The notes beneath the pieces were generated by a model, which was given only the letters and a program-made list of their open reading frames with translations, did not search any database and was not told where the DNA came from. From Zerene cesonia (lineage: Eukaryota; Arthropoda; Insecta; Lepidoptera; Pieridae), in assembly GCF_012273895.1 (NCBI RefSeq), contig NC_052105.1, forward strand, positions 3,286,001-3,350,000: 64,000 nucleotides of DNA, written 5' to 3'. Position 1 is the first letter of the stretch, and each line of letters starts with the position of its first letter. The position numbers were made by a program, and so were the translations under genes. Shown here in pieces: positions 48,031 through 62,464 of the stretch.

Positions 48031-49380
48031 TACAAAATAATCGTAGATAATTATTTGTATATATACATACGATCCAAATAAATTGCAAATCCTGTAACGT
48101 GAAATAGTCCTTTCGTTATTCACTCCTTGGATTGAATATATTCAAATCTTACTTTAGTATCAATAATTTATTCAACCGCAGCAAGATCTTCGCCTACAAA
48201 ATTATCCGATAATGTTATTGAGAAAAATCCCTGCAAAATATTTGCCCTTGGCATCATAATTGTACGCAATTTCCCTAAGTAATTGAAATAGATGCAAATA
48301 TATGGAATTCCTGACGGGAATCTCGCCCGCAGCGTTTCGGGGGTTCCCTCCCGCTGTCGTATACCTCGGTATCATACGATAGTGTGCGTCATATATCTAT
48401 AATAACACTGTTACGATAAAAATTTATTAGTTATTAAGTCTATGGTGGCTTATATACATTTTCTTGATATGATATACGATTAGTACATGTTTGTATTTAT
48501 ACCTACGGCTTCATAGAAGAATTTTCCTACAAAATTTCGAAACTTCACTTCTGTTGTAAATCCTTCCTTAATCATTCTTTGCTTTCAAATATAAGCATAT
48601 AAATTTACTACAGAGTACAGATCTAAATTTGGCTTATTATATATTAATTTGGCTTAATATGATATATTATATTATAAATGTAAAAAGTACATTTAATGAT
48701 TTTAAATGAAACATATTAATAAATTCACTATTACTTTGATCATTTCCGTATATAACTCCACATGAAATTCGAATATAGATCAAAATAAATCCATGTACAA
48801 GCGACATTTATATTTATATAGCCAAAAAGGTCGTTTAACTGTCTGTAGATAATGAAAAGAGAGTTCAAAGAAATAAACGAAAACCGCTCAGCTTCGATGT
48901 CCATCATATAAAGCGACATAGATTGAAATAAAATTAAACAGTCGAAATCAATAAAAGCATGATACACAAAGGAATCCGATCCCCATTCGGGGAGTTTAAA
49001 TTAATTGATCTTAATTATCGTTTTGTTTTCGGCCCCGAAGCTTTCGTTAATTATTACCTTCAGCTACGCTGTATCTAATTTTTCTTTGCTTTATAAATAA
49101 CAATCATTAAAGGCTGAAGTTTACACATTTATTAATATAGTGACTAGCGAAAATCGAAAAATAATGATAATCTTATGTATTTCTATAGTATAATGGCTTA
49201 ACCGGCATAGATATTCCCCATAACAAAGCCGAGAAAGTTCATTTTAGATTATTATATTTTCCTTAAATACAATTAATCTGAAATCAATGTTATAAAAGAT
49301 TAAACTTTGTAGATGTGTGTGTAGAAATACGTGCCAGCACAGATAACATTATATTAAACGTGTCAGTAAAGAGCTTAATA

Positions 49381-49553
49381 TCTATACTAAATTATAAAGC
49401 TAAAGCGTTTGTTTCTTTGTTTGTTTAAACGCACTATTCTCAGGAACTACTGGTCCGATTCGAAAAATCGTTTTCGTGTTAGATAGGCCATTTATTCAGG
49501 AAGGCTATAGGCTATATATGTACCACGGGCGAAGCCGGAGCGGACCGCTAGTG
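49381..49553 (+). mobile_element. Helitron-like element, second family, best copy
   Basis: Starts TCTATACTAAATTATAAAGC, holds CAGGAACTACTGGTCCGATT and GGAAGGCTATAGGCTATATA, and ends GGCGAAGCCGGAGCGGACCG then CTAGTGG. Confidence 0.65.
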
Positions 49554-52135
49554 GTAGATACACACTTAACCAATAACAAACATTCGTGATCGAAATTCTC
49601 AACACTCATACTATCATATATATTCAACATTGTATACACAAAAGCTACGAAAGCAATATTCCGATTAACAAAGCCTAACTTTCCATAAACACATATCGAT
49701 AAGGGCTACTCCACACAAACTGTGGAGTGAACTGAACTTCATGTACATATCGCTCATCAATAGCAAGCTTTACGGTTGACTACGTGTGTGTTGGCGTTAT
49801 GAAAATCTCGCATAGTTCTAATATTGAGTTATGCAGACGGGCTGGAAGTGATGGCTTTTCCAATATCGACTGTCTGGTTATTTCTTAGTGCTTATGGCCA
49901 CTAAGAAATAGCTCAGCGCCTAATATCATCATGCCGGCGGGATTTATCAACGTCAACCAAAAGCCTTTGTTATCAAAGACATAACCGTGGTCGTGTGATG
50001 TTTTATAATTTCAATATCCAACAGCGTTGTGTGTTGTACGGTTAATCTTGTATAGGTTTTACCTATTAGCGTTTAAAATAGCCTATGTATGTGCTTTGTA
50101 AATTTGCGTCAGACGATTATTATATAATTTTAATATAAACTTTCGCATGAAGACGAGAACGTTACTATGCATTATTCGTTGAAGATGGAAGAGGGTAATG
50201 AACATAATACCTATGCGATTGACAAACTGTTATAGTCGCAAACTCTGATATTTCGATAAAATGATGAGATAAGCAAAGGATTATAAATTTATTTTCAGAA
50301 CATTTTCAGACTACTTATGTCTTAATCTTTATCATGGTATTTTATAAAACACATTCAAAACAGATAGGTAGGTTAATTTTAAAATTCTCAGAAAAAATCC
50401 TTTTTAGATATGAGTATGACGTCACTGAATTTGATATCATATCGTAATTATTTTAGTAAAGCGATAAACGCAGACTTGACAGATTAAAATCTATGAGGAA
50501 CTTTCTCGTAGACAGTAATTGTTTTTATATCCTTAATAGATCCTTTAAGACTCGCATTCACTCCCCTTGCGCTATTATCTAATGTCACAGATCAACGGAG
50601 CGGAGAGATAACATTATCGGAAACAAAGGACATGATAATTATTTTACCTCGTGGTCACAGTTCGCTTCGCTAGTAGAAAAGTTTAGCTATATTTGAAATT
50701 TAATGTGAAATTTTAAAGACTGTATAATGCGAATTTGCATAGTGGATAATTAAAAATATTATGCAGACTTTATAAAGGTAATATTGTGTCTCTAGAACCG
50801 AATTAATTTTACATGGATACAATTTGAACATCGTTACTATTAAAACAAGACTTTAAAAACTGATGTATAAAACTGCAAAAGTATTTCTTTCTTACATAAT
50901 TTTTCCAGAGTCCAGACTAAAGTTTACTACTTCCTTGTTTCAAAAAGATGTGTCCAGATAAAGTTCATTATTTAGTTAGAAACACCGATCGACTTTATAA
51001 ATCTAATTCATACAATTATATTTAACCTAATGTATATGATATATATATGTGTATATATATCTATTCCAATGGAGGTTTCGCTCGTGTCCTATAACAATGT
51101 TACTAATAAGCTTACTATACCTTTTGCAATTCAATCTATCCCTGTGGACAAATTGATTTAAGCACAAGAAATAGCAATATATATAGTCGTTCTCTCATAA
51201 TTATATATATATAATTATATATTTTACGTGTTCTATGAAAAATATTAAAGAATACAATGCAACCATAATACTACTATTGATATAGAGTTAAACAACAGAA
51301 TCTAAATGATTATAGGAAATAAACTCAGCGCTCAGTCCATTTAAAGTATAGTTTTCTCAGCTTATAAACAAAACTCAATTAATCATACGTATCCATTAAA
51401 ATTGCCTGAAGCAATTTCAATTTATCGGACGATTTAAAAATAAATGAGTTTTATTTACTATTTCTACAATGCTTATAGCGCAAATAGATTCTGTTTATAA
51501 GCATAACTCATCATAAATTTAACCAAATTACATCCTATTTCAATTTTAAACAATGGTCCAGGATAAAATTATGTGTCATGTATGAAAAAAAAAAGAAATT
51601 ATGCTCAATTGTTTTTGTCTCACTGGGTCGAATCGTGTGCGTATGTAATATATTACTATTTATCAAGATTGCAAAGGTATTTATTTCTATGTTAATTAGA
51701 GTATAAGAATAATTCTATTTCATACCTATTCTAATATTCTCATATTATTTTGTGGAAAGTCTCGGTAAATTTTATAATGACTTCGATACTCAATGAAGCG
51801 TCTTCAAACTGTGAATGAGTTCAAAAATATACTTCACACTCGATCGACTGAATAAACGAAAGAAACAACCACCACTGTGAGTTAAATCTGACGCAGACAG
51901 TTCTTGATACATTGTATTCGCCTAACATGTTATCGGGCGTAATAAATCGTACACAGTTAACCGAATATTAATTTCACTAGTTTTCTTGGCATAATTTTCC
52001 CAATAATCATTGCTAATCTTTATCACTACATAGTATAAAACAAAGTTGCTTTCTCTGCCCGTTGTCTAATGGACTTTGATGGGGTTTATTTAATAGATAG
52101 AGTAAGAGGAAGGTTTATATGTATAATATCATCTA

Positions 52136-52190
52136 TTAAACTACTCGGCTGCGGCTTCGCACGCGTTAAATTCAGAAAAGCTAGTGAATT
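52136..52190 (-). repeat. Short repeat relic (GGCTTCGCACGCGTT)
   Basis: CTCGGCTGCGGCTTCGCACG then CGTTAAATTCAGAAAAGCTA. GC-rich against AT-rich flanks; it resembles a common lepidopteran transposon end. Not classified. Confidence 0.35.
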
Positions 52191-53484
52191 ATAAAAAAGA
52201 AAGATGTACATTGAACTAAAAGATTTCTAGGTAGCTACGATTTGGTCTGCGTTGGCCTTTAAGATTTATTAGTGTGTAAACGTGTGTCCAGCTTATCCTA
52301 GAAGCGTCATAAGTCATGTTCACATCTGGCCAGCTCACGGTGTGTTGGCTAACGCGACACGTATGTTATATTCATGTAATCTGTACTAAAGAGATTTCAT
52401 TATACCTATATAGTAGATGGAAGGGAAATGCCATATTGCCTTTGGATTTATTATAATATTGTTTTTATAACATATTAATATGTCTTTTTTTGACATTCTT
52501 CTAGTAGGATATTCTAATTATTATAATACGTATTCAATCAATATTCAATAAATATTAGTTAATGAATAGTGCATACATAACATTGTATCCAACTGATACG
52601 TGCCTAGAGAATATCAATAACATGTTTAAATGTTAATTATATTTAAGATATGACCTTATTAGTCATGCTCAAATATTATACTCTGTAGTCTGTACTCTTA
52701 TCAACATCGTACGATGTTTTGTAATTGGACAGATAATAATTATAATGTAATAATAGGTTTTAATTATTTTATCTCAATTGTAACAAAATATATCAAAATT
52801 ATATCTTGACATTATTTCGTTCTGTAATTATATGAGTCTATTGTATGTGTTTATTATAATAAAAAAACTTATCAATATTTTGCTGTAATTTACGACGGTT
52901 TTAATCTCAAAGTATACGATTACAAGGTAAAATAACCCACTAAAATGAAAACATAATTTCCGTTTTATTTTAATCAATATTTCAGTGATTATTTGGTCAT
53001 GTGATATTGCATCATTATTAAGCAGAAGAATAATTCTTAATTTAGTCCAAACAACGAATGCGTAAGAAAAGCTGTTTCCACTAAGAATATAGGTTTCTCT
53101 TAAAGAATATGTACACTTCCTCCCCGCTACGGAAACAGAACTTCAGTCTTCTGTTGATTATCAAATTTCTATGCTGTTGATCTACTCGGCAGGGAAAAAA
53201 AATAACATGCACAATTTGTTCTGTTATCTAAACAAAGTGTAATTTTATAATGCCACCTGAAAAGGAGGAAGAAGAGATATTCTTAATACTATAGATAGAA
53301 AATTTTACAAAACATCCCAATTATTTTGAAAAGCAAAAAACCTGCATTGAAACGCTCCCGAAAATTTGCTTGACCTTGAATAACCTGTTTTGTCTTAGTC
53401 TTATTGTCTTATTTATAGCGTTGATTGTTACAGCCAAATATTAATACAAAATCTGGTGTATAAGAAGAAATCAAATTTCTATCT

Positions 53485-53600
53485 AAATAAACGAAAAACT
53501 CAAAAACGATTGAACAGATTTCAATGATTGAAAGAAAATTTTGAATCTCTAAGAAAAATAATATCTTCCTAGCCAGAACCGAGGCGAGAAGCTAGTTGTC
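53485..53600 (+). mobile_element. Helitron-like 3-prime remnant
   Basis: GATTGAACAGATTTCAATGA then an end reading AACCGAGGCGAGAAGCTAGT. Diverged. Confidence 0.4.
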
Positions 53601-54587
53601 AATAAATAAGCCCTTAGAGTTTACATTGTACCATTGGATCGGTGCCGCACATAATCTAATGTATTAGATGTTACTAGTCAGAATGCATCTAGTGCGCATA
53701 TCTCGAATACTAGACGAGGCGAAATTTAATTAACTACGCCGATAGACCTAACCCTTCGGTCGTTGTTTATAGCACTATCTTGATTGTGTATTGTTTACTG
53801 TAACCATATCTACCTGGTCATATGAAATTCGTAATGCATATTAATTTAAATATGATATCCGTAGTCCTATTCTTAATCATACCTAACTTTTGATGTACCT
53901 AACGCTGATACAATTGCTTCCGAAAGTGACTTAGAATTTTCAATATAATTTTCATAACATTGACATTAACATCCGAGTATACCTCTTAATCTTAACGTAT
54001 CTTATACTAGGTCACTATTATTGTTAGATATAGATAACTGATATAGGATTTACTTTCTATCGTAAAAGGACGGTTCATATACACATTTTAAATAACCACA
54101 GTGACTGTTCAGACCCCAACGAGCAACTAAAGCTCACTTTAAAATAAAGTCTCTAAAATAAACTGTATGTCTGCTTATCTCTGATACTGTTGTACAGATT
54201 CCATTGTAGTCCTTGAAGTTAAAGTGCGTCGAAAATGTATAAACGAAAATAAATTGGATATAATGAAATTGATAAATATTCATGATATTGACACTTTCAT
54301 AAAACATACGAAGCTCTAAGCAATGTAATATAACTTTAATATATATTTTTATATAAGAAATATGATAAAGTAAGTCTATTGTTATTAAATAGATGTGATT
54401 ATATGTTAGGTGATTAATTAGATTTAAGAATAAAAGAGAACACATGTAACAGATTATTTCTGAAAAGCATAGCACGCTCCAGCTCCAGACTTAGAACGCT
54501 GCAATAAAACTCTGTCTTTACTAATATTTCTAAATGTATGTATATATGTTTGTAATGTTTACATATAAAATCCTCTGGAACAGCCAG

Positions 54588-54905
54588 TGAATTGGGCCAG
54601 CTCGCACCGGGGAAGTACCACACCCCCACAGAAGACCGGTGTGAAATAGCATTCTGCTGTGTTTCGTTCGGTGAGTGGCTGAGCCGGAGGCCCATATCCT
54701 TTTCCTTCCTCTTCCCAGTCCTTTCCTTTATTCCTCTCGCCAATCTTTTCTTAATCCCTTCCCAATTTAAAGTCAGCAATCCATTTGTAGAGGAGTATGA
54801 TCTGTAATCGACTTTACGCTTCTACAAATGTTCACGGGCGGTGGTAGCTTACCTTACCTTCAGGCGTCCCACCAGCTCCATTGCCGACTGTGACATAAAA
54901 AAAAA
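54588..54905 (+). mobile_element. SINE-like repeat, family S, copy C
   Basis: A nearly full copy: GAATTGGGCCAGCTCGCACC near the start, GGGCGGTGGTAGCTTACC near the end, poly(A) at 54896-54905. It is inserted inside an older Helitron-like remnant whose right part resumes at 54906. Confidence 0.7.
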
Positions 54906-55010
54906 CCAATTGCAAAAATTATTTCACCCTAAGAAAGCTGAATCTTCACTTATAGCATAGGTTATACATATTTACTACGGGTGAAACCGTGGCGAACAGA
55001 TAGTTACATA
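54906..55010 (+). mobile_element. Right part of a Helitron-like element split by SINE-like copy C
   Basis: CAATTGCAAAAATTATTTCA matches the middle of the copy at 47862. It ends ACTACGGGTGAAACCGTGGC. The left part, more diverged, probably lies just before 54588. Confidence 0.45.
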
Positions 55011-58000
55011 TAAGTAGACAGGTAGGAACAAAAACCACAGGTCACCCTAGACCTCATCCATCCTGTTTTATTCCTGATCATGATTTAATAATGCTTTAAT
55101 CGGATTACGGTGTTAAAGTGAGCTAGACCACAAAGCGTATTACAGATGCAATTGTACCGCCACCTATTGTTTAGTCTAGTTAAGTGTTCTGATGATAAAA
55201 TTAGGTTTTGTTTGATGGTTATTCACTGGATTTCAATTCATCACTGACAAACACACACAGACAAAAATCAAAATTTCATTTTCACATTATATTTAACGCT
55301 TTTTTAGGGGCCCTTTTGATAAATGTTGCGATAGAGCTATTGGTGATTAAAGTTAAATAGAAAATTACTTTTTACGTAAAATAACTTGATATAAGAGAAC
55401 AAAAATATAGTATGAAAATTATTCAACACTTTAAAATGCTCATAAGTATGTTTACTTCTGCGTTATAATGAGCTCATAAAGCAATCAGAAAATAAAAATA
55501 AGCATGTACATGTTATGCGTACAATTAACAATAATAAAACACTAAAACCCAGCAGTATTATGCATATAGCGACTTTCCTAAGTACGCTTGAACGTAAAAC
55601 AAGTCCATAAGCGGATCGGCAAATATATTTACATTGAAAACTTTACGCAGGTATGACTCAAAGGATCGGAAGGGGTAACTGGAAGCAAGTTTAATTTCCG
55701 CTGAAACATTTACTCGCGAAGCGGGAAGTCAACCCATTATAGCTGGACTTATAAATGACATTGTCCAAATTTGGATATAATGGGTATGCAATGGTAATGC
55801 GGAAGGTGAAAAATCATATTTTTCTTGAGCGCGGCTGCTTTTGGCATAACTTTTTTATTAATAATAATGTGATAAAAATCGCGTTTTTATTTGAATCGCA
55901 TCTAAAGGATTATTTATTTACAAATGAACAAATTAAAAATAAATAAATAAATATTTTTGTCTTTGAATTCATAAATTCGAATACGGTCGCGACACATATT
56001 TGGTATGAAAGGAATGTCTTATTTAGTACATTTACAACTGTAAACAACACAACATAAATCTCTATTTAGGCATTCCTCGCATTAAAATAAATAACAACAG
56101 TTATTTCACATCGGACCTTTGTACACCTAAAGAGAGCGACAAAGCCAGCTTATATTTCCCGTCACGTTTATAAGTTAAAATCAATAGTCATCTTGTACAA
56201 TAAAACTCAATACTTCTAATAGCATGTAACCCCTTGTACGGCGCACTTTTCATAACCCTTCGAATCCTTTTTACGTAGATTAAAATAGGACGTATATATA
56301 TGAAAAATTTTGATGGATAGCAGAACTACATACACTGATATGAATATTATGAAATGATTGTTAAGACATCATAGTTTAAGATGGCTGTAACTTTACAGAA
56401 TATCTTGTAAAACACTTAAGCCAAAAGCCAATGAGGTGCCAATATTATCTCTAAATGTCAAAATAAAATACAATTAACATTGTTTACTCTAGGAACTGTG
56501 AAACATTAATACCGTTCTGATGCAAAGCAATAGGTATTAGATTCTTCACTGTCCTTAGTTAATCGAACCACATTGTGAATTCTAAACTCAGCTCTTCACC
56601 ACAGACCACATTCAATCGGCCCTGCGTAACCCTAACCTCAGACATCGGGAACCCTTAGGGAATCTCGACTATCGGGATGGTTTTAATTCCGACTTGCACA
56701 ATAAGTACATGCATCACTCACGACGAGAATGCGGTACGAACAAATACGGTGTTCGATTGTATTCAGTTTTAATAGGAATTGTGGGTAGTCGGAAATTTTG
56801 CTGTGGTCAATGGGTCATTGACCTAGATAACAGGGAATCTAATGGAGAACGAAAAAAAAATGCGATAGTTTTACTGATAGGCATAATATTCTTGTATGCC
56901 AGTTGGTCAGCTTTCTTGGCTATAGGAATATTATATTCACAAAATAGATTTAAATTAAAGCTTTCTTTGTAATAATCAATGTCCAGAAATAAAAATAAAT
57001 TGCATATACTGTATACATGTATTACCAACCTGAAGTAAGATGTTCAAATCCGAATAAACCAATATTTTTAATAATAAGGCGAGATCATAATGGTAGGAAT
57101 TCAAATTATTTACAATGGAAACTTGAAATCGATAACTAGGATAACATTGACGCAACTCCGTATAAATTTCACGAAGCGATGATAAATTCAGTTGAATTTA
57201 AAAGAGAAGTTTCAGTCGACTTTACTGGAATATAAATTGTTAGACAAAAACAATATTTTTCATTCATTTATTCACAGATATCATTTAACTAGCTATTGCC
57301 TGCAGCTTCGTCCATGTGATTAAAATACATTTTCATGGTGTAAATTTTCATCCTCTATTTATTCCCTTCGAAGTAGAATTTATAATCCTTTTATCCATTA
57401 CAACGTCATGCTAAATTTCCCGATCGGTTCAGTAGTCTAGCAACCCATGTGTTTTATTTCTTAAGATTCTGCGATTAAATTGTTGAATTGATGAGGCGGC
57501 GCATATCTCAAACCATTATAAGCACCATAAACATTTACCCCCTCAAGCACACATCAAAAGGAATTACGAGATAAACTATGAAAAATTATACGCATCATGG
57601 CGCGTCGACTTAAAAGTACTCCAGTATATATACACAAGAGATATAGTCACAGGCTATGGGGCTGTAAGGGGCTCGCGTTACCAGCATTTATCAAGTTGAT
57701 GGGCCAGTAGTCGATATCAGTGAGGCGCTGATTTATAAGTGTCAGTAATGCCCATCGCACATTTGTAATGTCGTAAATATTTTACTTGTGATGGATTTGG
57801 GAAGCAATGGGTTCACATTTCAGGGATATTTATGTAAAACAACTGTTTGGCTGCACTGCATTATATTCTACGCGGGTATTGTATGAGCAGCTGATTATTC
57901 TGAGATATTGTGCTTGATGTTACTTCTACTTGATATCTTTAAATTGTATCAAGAAATTGGTTTAATTAATATTCAATTATTATGTACATATGTGATGATA

Positions 58001-61000
58001 CTTGAATGACACTCTTAAATAATAGACACGACTAGAAACAAACATTCATTGTGATATCTTTACTATATTCAAATAATAAAAATGCTCTAGTACAAAACAC
58101 GCAAATATAATTTGTTAAATAGCAAAATCCCTAGGTATTAAGTAAATGAGGCTTAAGATATTGGAATAATAATTTGCCAGCTATGCGCCGCGTGGGTCGA
58201 GTTACCAGCATAATAGTACGTTCTATTTGTTCTTTTTATACGTAAATGTTGATATTCGAAGGTAGACGTGCCGCTCAAACCGTGAAATAGACAGAATAAA
58301 ACCCCGTGACGTACAAGTTGATCATTGAGGACGTTTCAAAGGTGTCCTATTTTTATTTGGTGCGTAGCGGTCGATATCTAACGTCTCGTCCATTGTGTAT
58401 AATATGTACAAGCATTTTGACTAACTTTAAATTTTCTATCTCTGTCTATTTCAGGAATATATCCCATCGTAATGAGAAGGTTGGCGATAAAGTTTGTTAA
58501 AAATTTTAAACCCGGGAAAATCTATTGTCACCCCCAAGGCGAATACAAAAAACATGCCGTGCTGACTCGCTCAACTGAATATCTCTTTGCAATCAATGAC
58601 ATAGGAAATCTGCCCGGAACGGTTTAACAAAATGTATCAAAGCAACAACATTAAAAAGAACGGAACAATTCGCGTCAAATTCACTCGTTTAGGTAGCATC
58701 GTTGAATTTTTTGTTTGCTTTTATTTTAGCCTCGTGTGGGGATCTTTTTGAGAACACCCTATGTTACGCAGCAGACTGTTAACCCTTCGATGTTTGCAAG
58801 CAATGCGTATAGTTTATACGTTTAATAAATGAACGGAAATCTGAAGCTATAAAGTACCTACTATCTAATTTATACGCATTTACTATTTACTATGGTTGTA
58901 TCATCTGTGTTTTGATTAAAAACGGAAAAGATAATAATTGTATTCGATATATAACTTTTAAATTACCTCGAAGATTATTTTAAAGATGTATTCAAAAATC
59001 CACTTCTTTAAAACGATGTAGTAAGCTCTATCCGACATTTAAAACTTAACATAATTCATTATTAACTTTCGATAGTATTAGAAGACGTTTGTAATAGGCT
59101 ACAAGTAATAAAATTCATTACAAAAACATATTTGTAAACATATGTCTTCCTAGAAGCGAACATAAAACCGCTTACTAACACGAGGTAAGCCAGTTTTTTC
59201 TTGACTCAGTTTACGTCCGGATCGAATTCATTATTCAGATAAATTAAGGAAAGAACTTAGTTAAAGAATATCCGTTTCACTTACAAGGTAATTTTAATTG
59301 GTCTTTTAATAACTAACTAGCGTATCAATTTAAACTTTTCGATATCTACTTCTTGTACGAGGACGCATATGGATTTCAAATCTTTCATAAATTTAAAAGC
59401 CACTCACACTTCTATTGAACTTAAAAAGTTGGTTTATACCACAACTTCAACCGAGACATGTAAATATAAAGATTACTAAAAGATGTATATTGTTGGAACA
59501 ATCGTAGAAACAAATTGTATTAAATCAGACAAAACATTTAATTCAACATTAAGAAGGGGCCGTTTCACTGTATTATTAATGTTGTATTCTGTCGTTTACT
59601 GATTGTTTACAGCTAAGTCGGTCAATGACTAGTCTGTCAACAGACGTTCAATGTCAGTAGCAAAGGTATAGAAAGTTTGAAGGGGAAATGATTGCAGTTG
59701 AAAGATGGTTGAAATCTCTGCCAACAAAAGAAGTGAGTGTTCGAGCACACTCTTAGGTACCCGCCGCGTCAACTAAATGTCGCATCTACGAAAACACTTA
59801 ACTCTTTGACAGAACATTTTGACATTTGAAAGCTCAAGACGAGCATCGTAATTGGAAATAAGAAAATTAAAATTAATATAACAAATAATTATACCAATGT
59901 ACAATGCACAAATGTACTAAAGAATTATTGAAATGTTAAATTAATATTCGCCAATAATAAATTATTTCCTGCTAGCCGTCGCCATTTAAGTTTTGCCATA
60001 ACTATCCCCTATTTTACGAAAACGTACCGTATAAACGTGACCATATACCATGCACTAAACCAACCCAAAATGTCAACTCCCCAAAATCAAAACAAACTGA
60101 TTGATGTATAACTTAAACGATTTACATCATAATTGCGTGACGTTGTTACGCGTTGTTTACATCAGAGGAAAGTTATTCAAATTCCCTTTGAATGTTTTCT
60201 AACGCACTTCATTTCAGAGAATTGCGAGGGAGTTATTATTCAGTCTAAGATTACTTTATTTGTGTTGGAAGAGTCTTTGTTTGAAATAAATATCCGTTGA
60301 ATAGTACAATGTTAAAGTTCATGTATTTATAAAAGTGAATTTATGTAAAATATTTCGTTTCTATAACAATTGTATTTATTTTAAATCTCATATGATTGAA
60401 TTAGCAACGTATGGGTATCCGTCAAATGTACCATTTATTCAATTAACACCACCATAGAAATCAGAAATAAAAAGCTCCATTATTGCTGTACAAAATAACA
60501 GTTAAACGTAAGACTCTAACACATATAAAAATTTACACATCCCATACAACATCCAACAGCTTAATGGAACACTAGTCTAGAACAATGTCTCAATAGCAAA
60601 ATACCAATGTATTTACATTGCATTTAAATAAATATGTATACTAATGAAGTAGGTACCTAAACTGAACTTACATGTATCCAAAAACCCGATTTCAATTACG
60701 CCACTTGTTCCACGACGCAATTGCCTAGTACCTGAACACGCCATCTAAATTGCAGGAAACGGGAAACTGTATACGAAAATATATTTTATTTTCCACCGTA
60801 ATCTAGCTGACGGTAGCTAGCGCTGACTCTGCAGCTTCACACCAAAACACGAGAACCTTAATTGCAATTGTTTTTTGCCATGTCGACACCGTCATTTGTT
60901 TTTTCATTAACGCCATTACGCTCCGGCTATAGTTATCTGCTAGCTTTGTTATTATTAATGAGTAAAACGAGTATACATAGTAATTTACAACCTGTCTTGA

Positions 61001-61073
61001 AATCTGAGGTACGATATGTTGAGATATAATACGATTTTTGAGAAAGCAAATCATTTACAACGGTATTTCTTTA
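55011..61073. other. Presumed upstream intron or 5-prime flank
   Basis: No supported gene. A GC-richer patch at 56570-56860 includes a 92-codon plus-strand frame with one hydrophobic stretch, unrecognised. A 24-codon ATG frame at 60744 ends at a GTAAGT donor but in the wrong phase for the next known exon. Confidence 0.4.
57289..57440 (-). mobile_element. Helitron 3-prime-end remnant
   Basis: Reads ACTAGCTATTGCCTGCAGCT followed by TCGTCCATGTG, then CCCGATCGGTTCAGTAGTC. This is a common lepidopteran Helitron end in reverse orientation. Confidence 0.5.
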
Positions 61074-61325
61074 ATTTTTTTTTTGTATGTGTATCAAGTA
61101 ACCGAGCTGATAGTTCGCGTAATGGTAAGCGACCACAATCGCTCATGAACATTTGCAGAAGTTTTTTAGGGTTTCTACAAATGCAATGCTCGGTTTAAGG
61201 GGTAAGGACAAGGAAAAAAACAGAAAAGGAAACGGGCTTCTACGGCCCCCAGTCATTGCACGAAACAAGCTTTCGCAAGATACCAATTCATGCTGATCTT
61301 CTGTGGGAGTGTAGGTTCTTTTCCA
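61074..61325 (-). mobile_element. SINE-like repeat, family S, copy D (diverged)
   Basis: Reverse copy with T-rich tail, AATGGTAAGCGACCACAATC and GATCTTCTGTGGGAGTG. It is more diverged than copies A-C. ORFs over it are not coding. Confidence 0.6.
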
Positions 61326-62464
61326 ATATTATCTATCAATTCATATCCAAGCGTGCTCGAATTCCACTTAATAAAATACTTTATTTTAAAAATAGCAAAT
61401 GCCATACAATTCAAAGCATATTGAATTGTAGATATAAGTATGTGATAAAAATTCGAAAGGAATTTCATCGCATTTGATCTCCTTAAACTTCAGGCGGTTA
61501 AAATTCAAACTGAAACTTGAAAGCTAAAATTAGTTTAAAGTTTTTCTTATTCTACAGCAAACTTGCAGGCTAAGGTCATTAGCAGTTGTAACTGTAAAAT
61601 GAAGCAAAAATCTGCGTATAAAGTGTATGCAATTGGGTCTAAGCATTACCCACTTTAGCCCCAACTCCTGGTGTAATCGTTTCCTGAGCTCTCCACGTTA
61701 ATGCATACGAATATATATGACTGCAGACGAAAAAAGTTCGTCTAATTGCTATAATAGTACTGCTTTAATGTACAATTTTATTTTCACCCTTAACCAGCGC
61801 CGGGCAAATTGTTGCGTCTTAGCTTTTACAGCGCCATTACGAATACTGCTTTGGATCTTGAAATCTGAATACGTGAGGCGATTTCAGCGCTATATCGCAC
61901 TTATGGGAACTATTATTATGAGTATGACTTATATAATTAATATGTTTATCTACAAATAGCTTTCATGTCTTGTTTGTTTGCATGTTTGCATGTTTTATTA
62001 TTTACAATACATAAAACGTTTTATACACATATAGCCTCTAGTCGGAAAACTTATATCGCCTAAGCATAAACAGTTTTTTCTAAACACCAAACTTTCACAT
62101 CTTTCGGATACGTGGGTGGAACAATATTTACCCAGACACAAGCATATCTTATATCAAGTTTCCTCAGTAGGTTCACTTCTTCAAGGTCAACGTATAAGGA
62201 AAATAAACAAGAAATTTCATGAAACATATTTTTACGTTTATGATAAGTGTACCTAATGTATGAGGATTATTTTGGATATGATTTTCCTTTCTGGCAAACA
62301 TAAATTATGACACAATAACGTGAAGCTTCATTAGCTAAAGTAAACTTGAGTACACTAAACATTTGATTTGGTTTAGCACTTTCTATGTGTCTTTATTAAA
62401 TTGTTTAATATATGTATTTGTGTCTAACTGGGCCCCTTTCCGATATGGATTTCTTTAAATAGTA

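Larger units (their letters stand above)
48031..54587. other. Presumed upstream intron or 5-prime flank, repeat-poor
   Basis: No coding exon could be supported on either strand. It holds Helitron-like remnants (49381, 53485), AT-rich palindromic runs near 51035-51225, and a 12-bp-arm hairpin at 49879-49910. Confidence 0.45.

Noticed and set aside
51035..51225. AT-rich palindromes as an origin or regulatory hairpin
   Set aside because: Simple TA-repeat composition explains the symmetry.
54414..54807. ORFs of 71-121 codons on both strands
   Set aside because: They overlap SINE-like copy C and AT-rich flank; no domain and no conservation between copies.
60671..60744. Minus-strand ATG frame MACSGTRQLRRG... 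ending at donor CAT|GTAAGT
   Set aside because: The donor is phase 1 while the next known exon (46414) needs phase 0, and no intermediate exon was found. It could still belong to another transcript.
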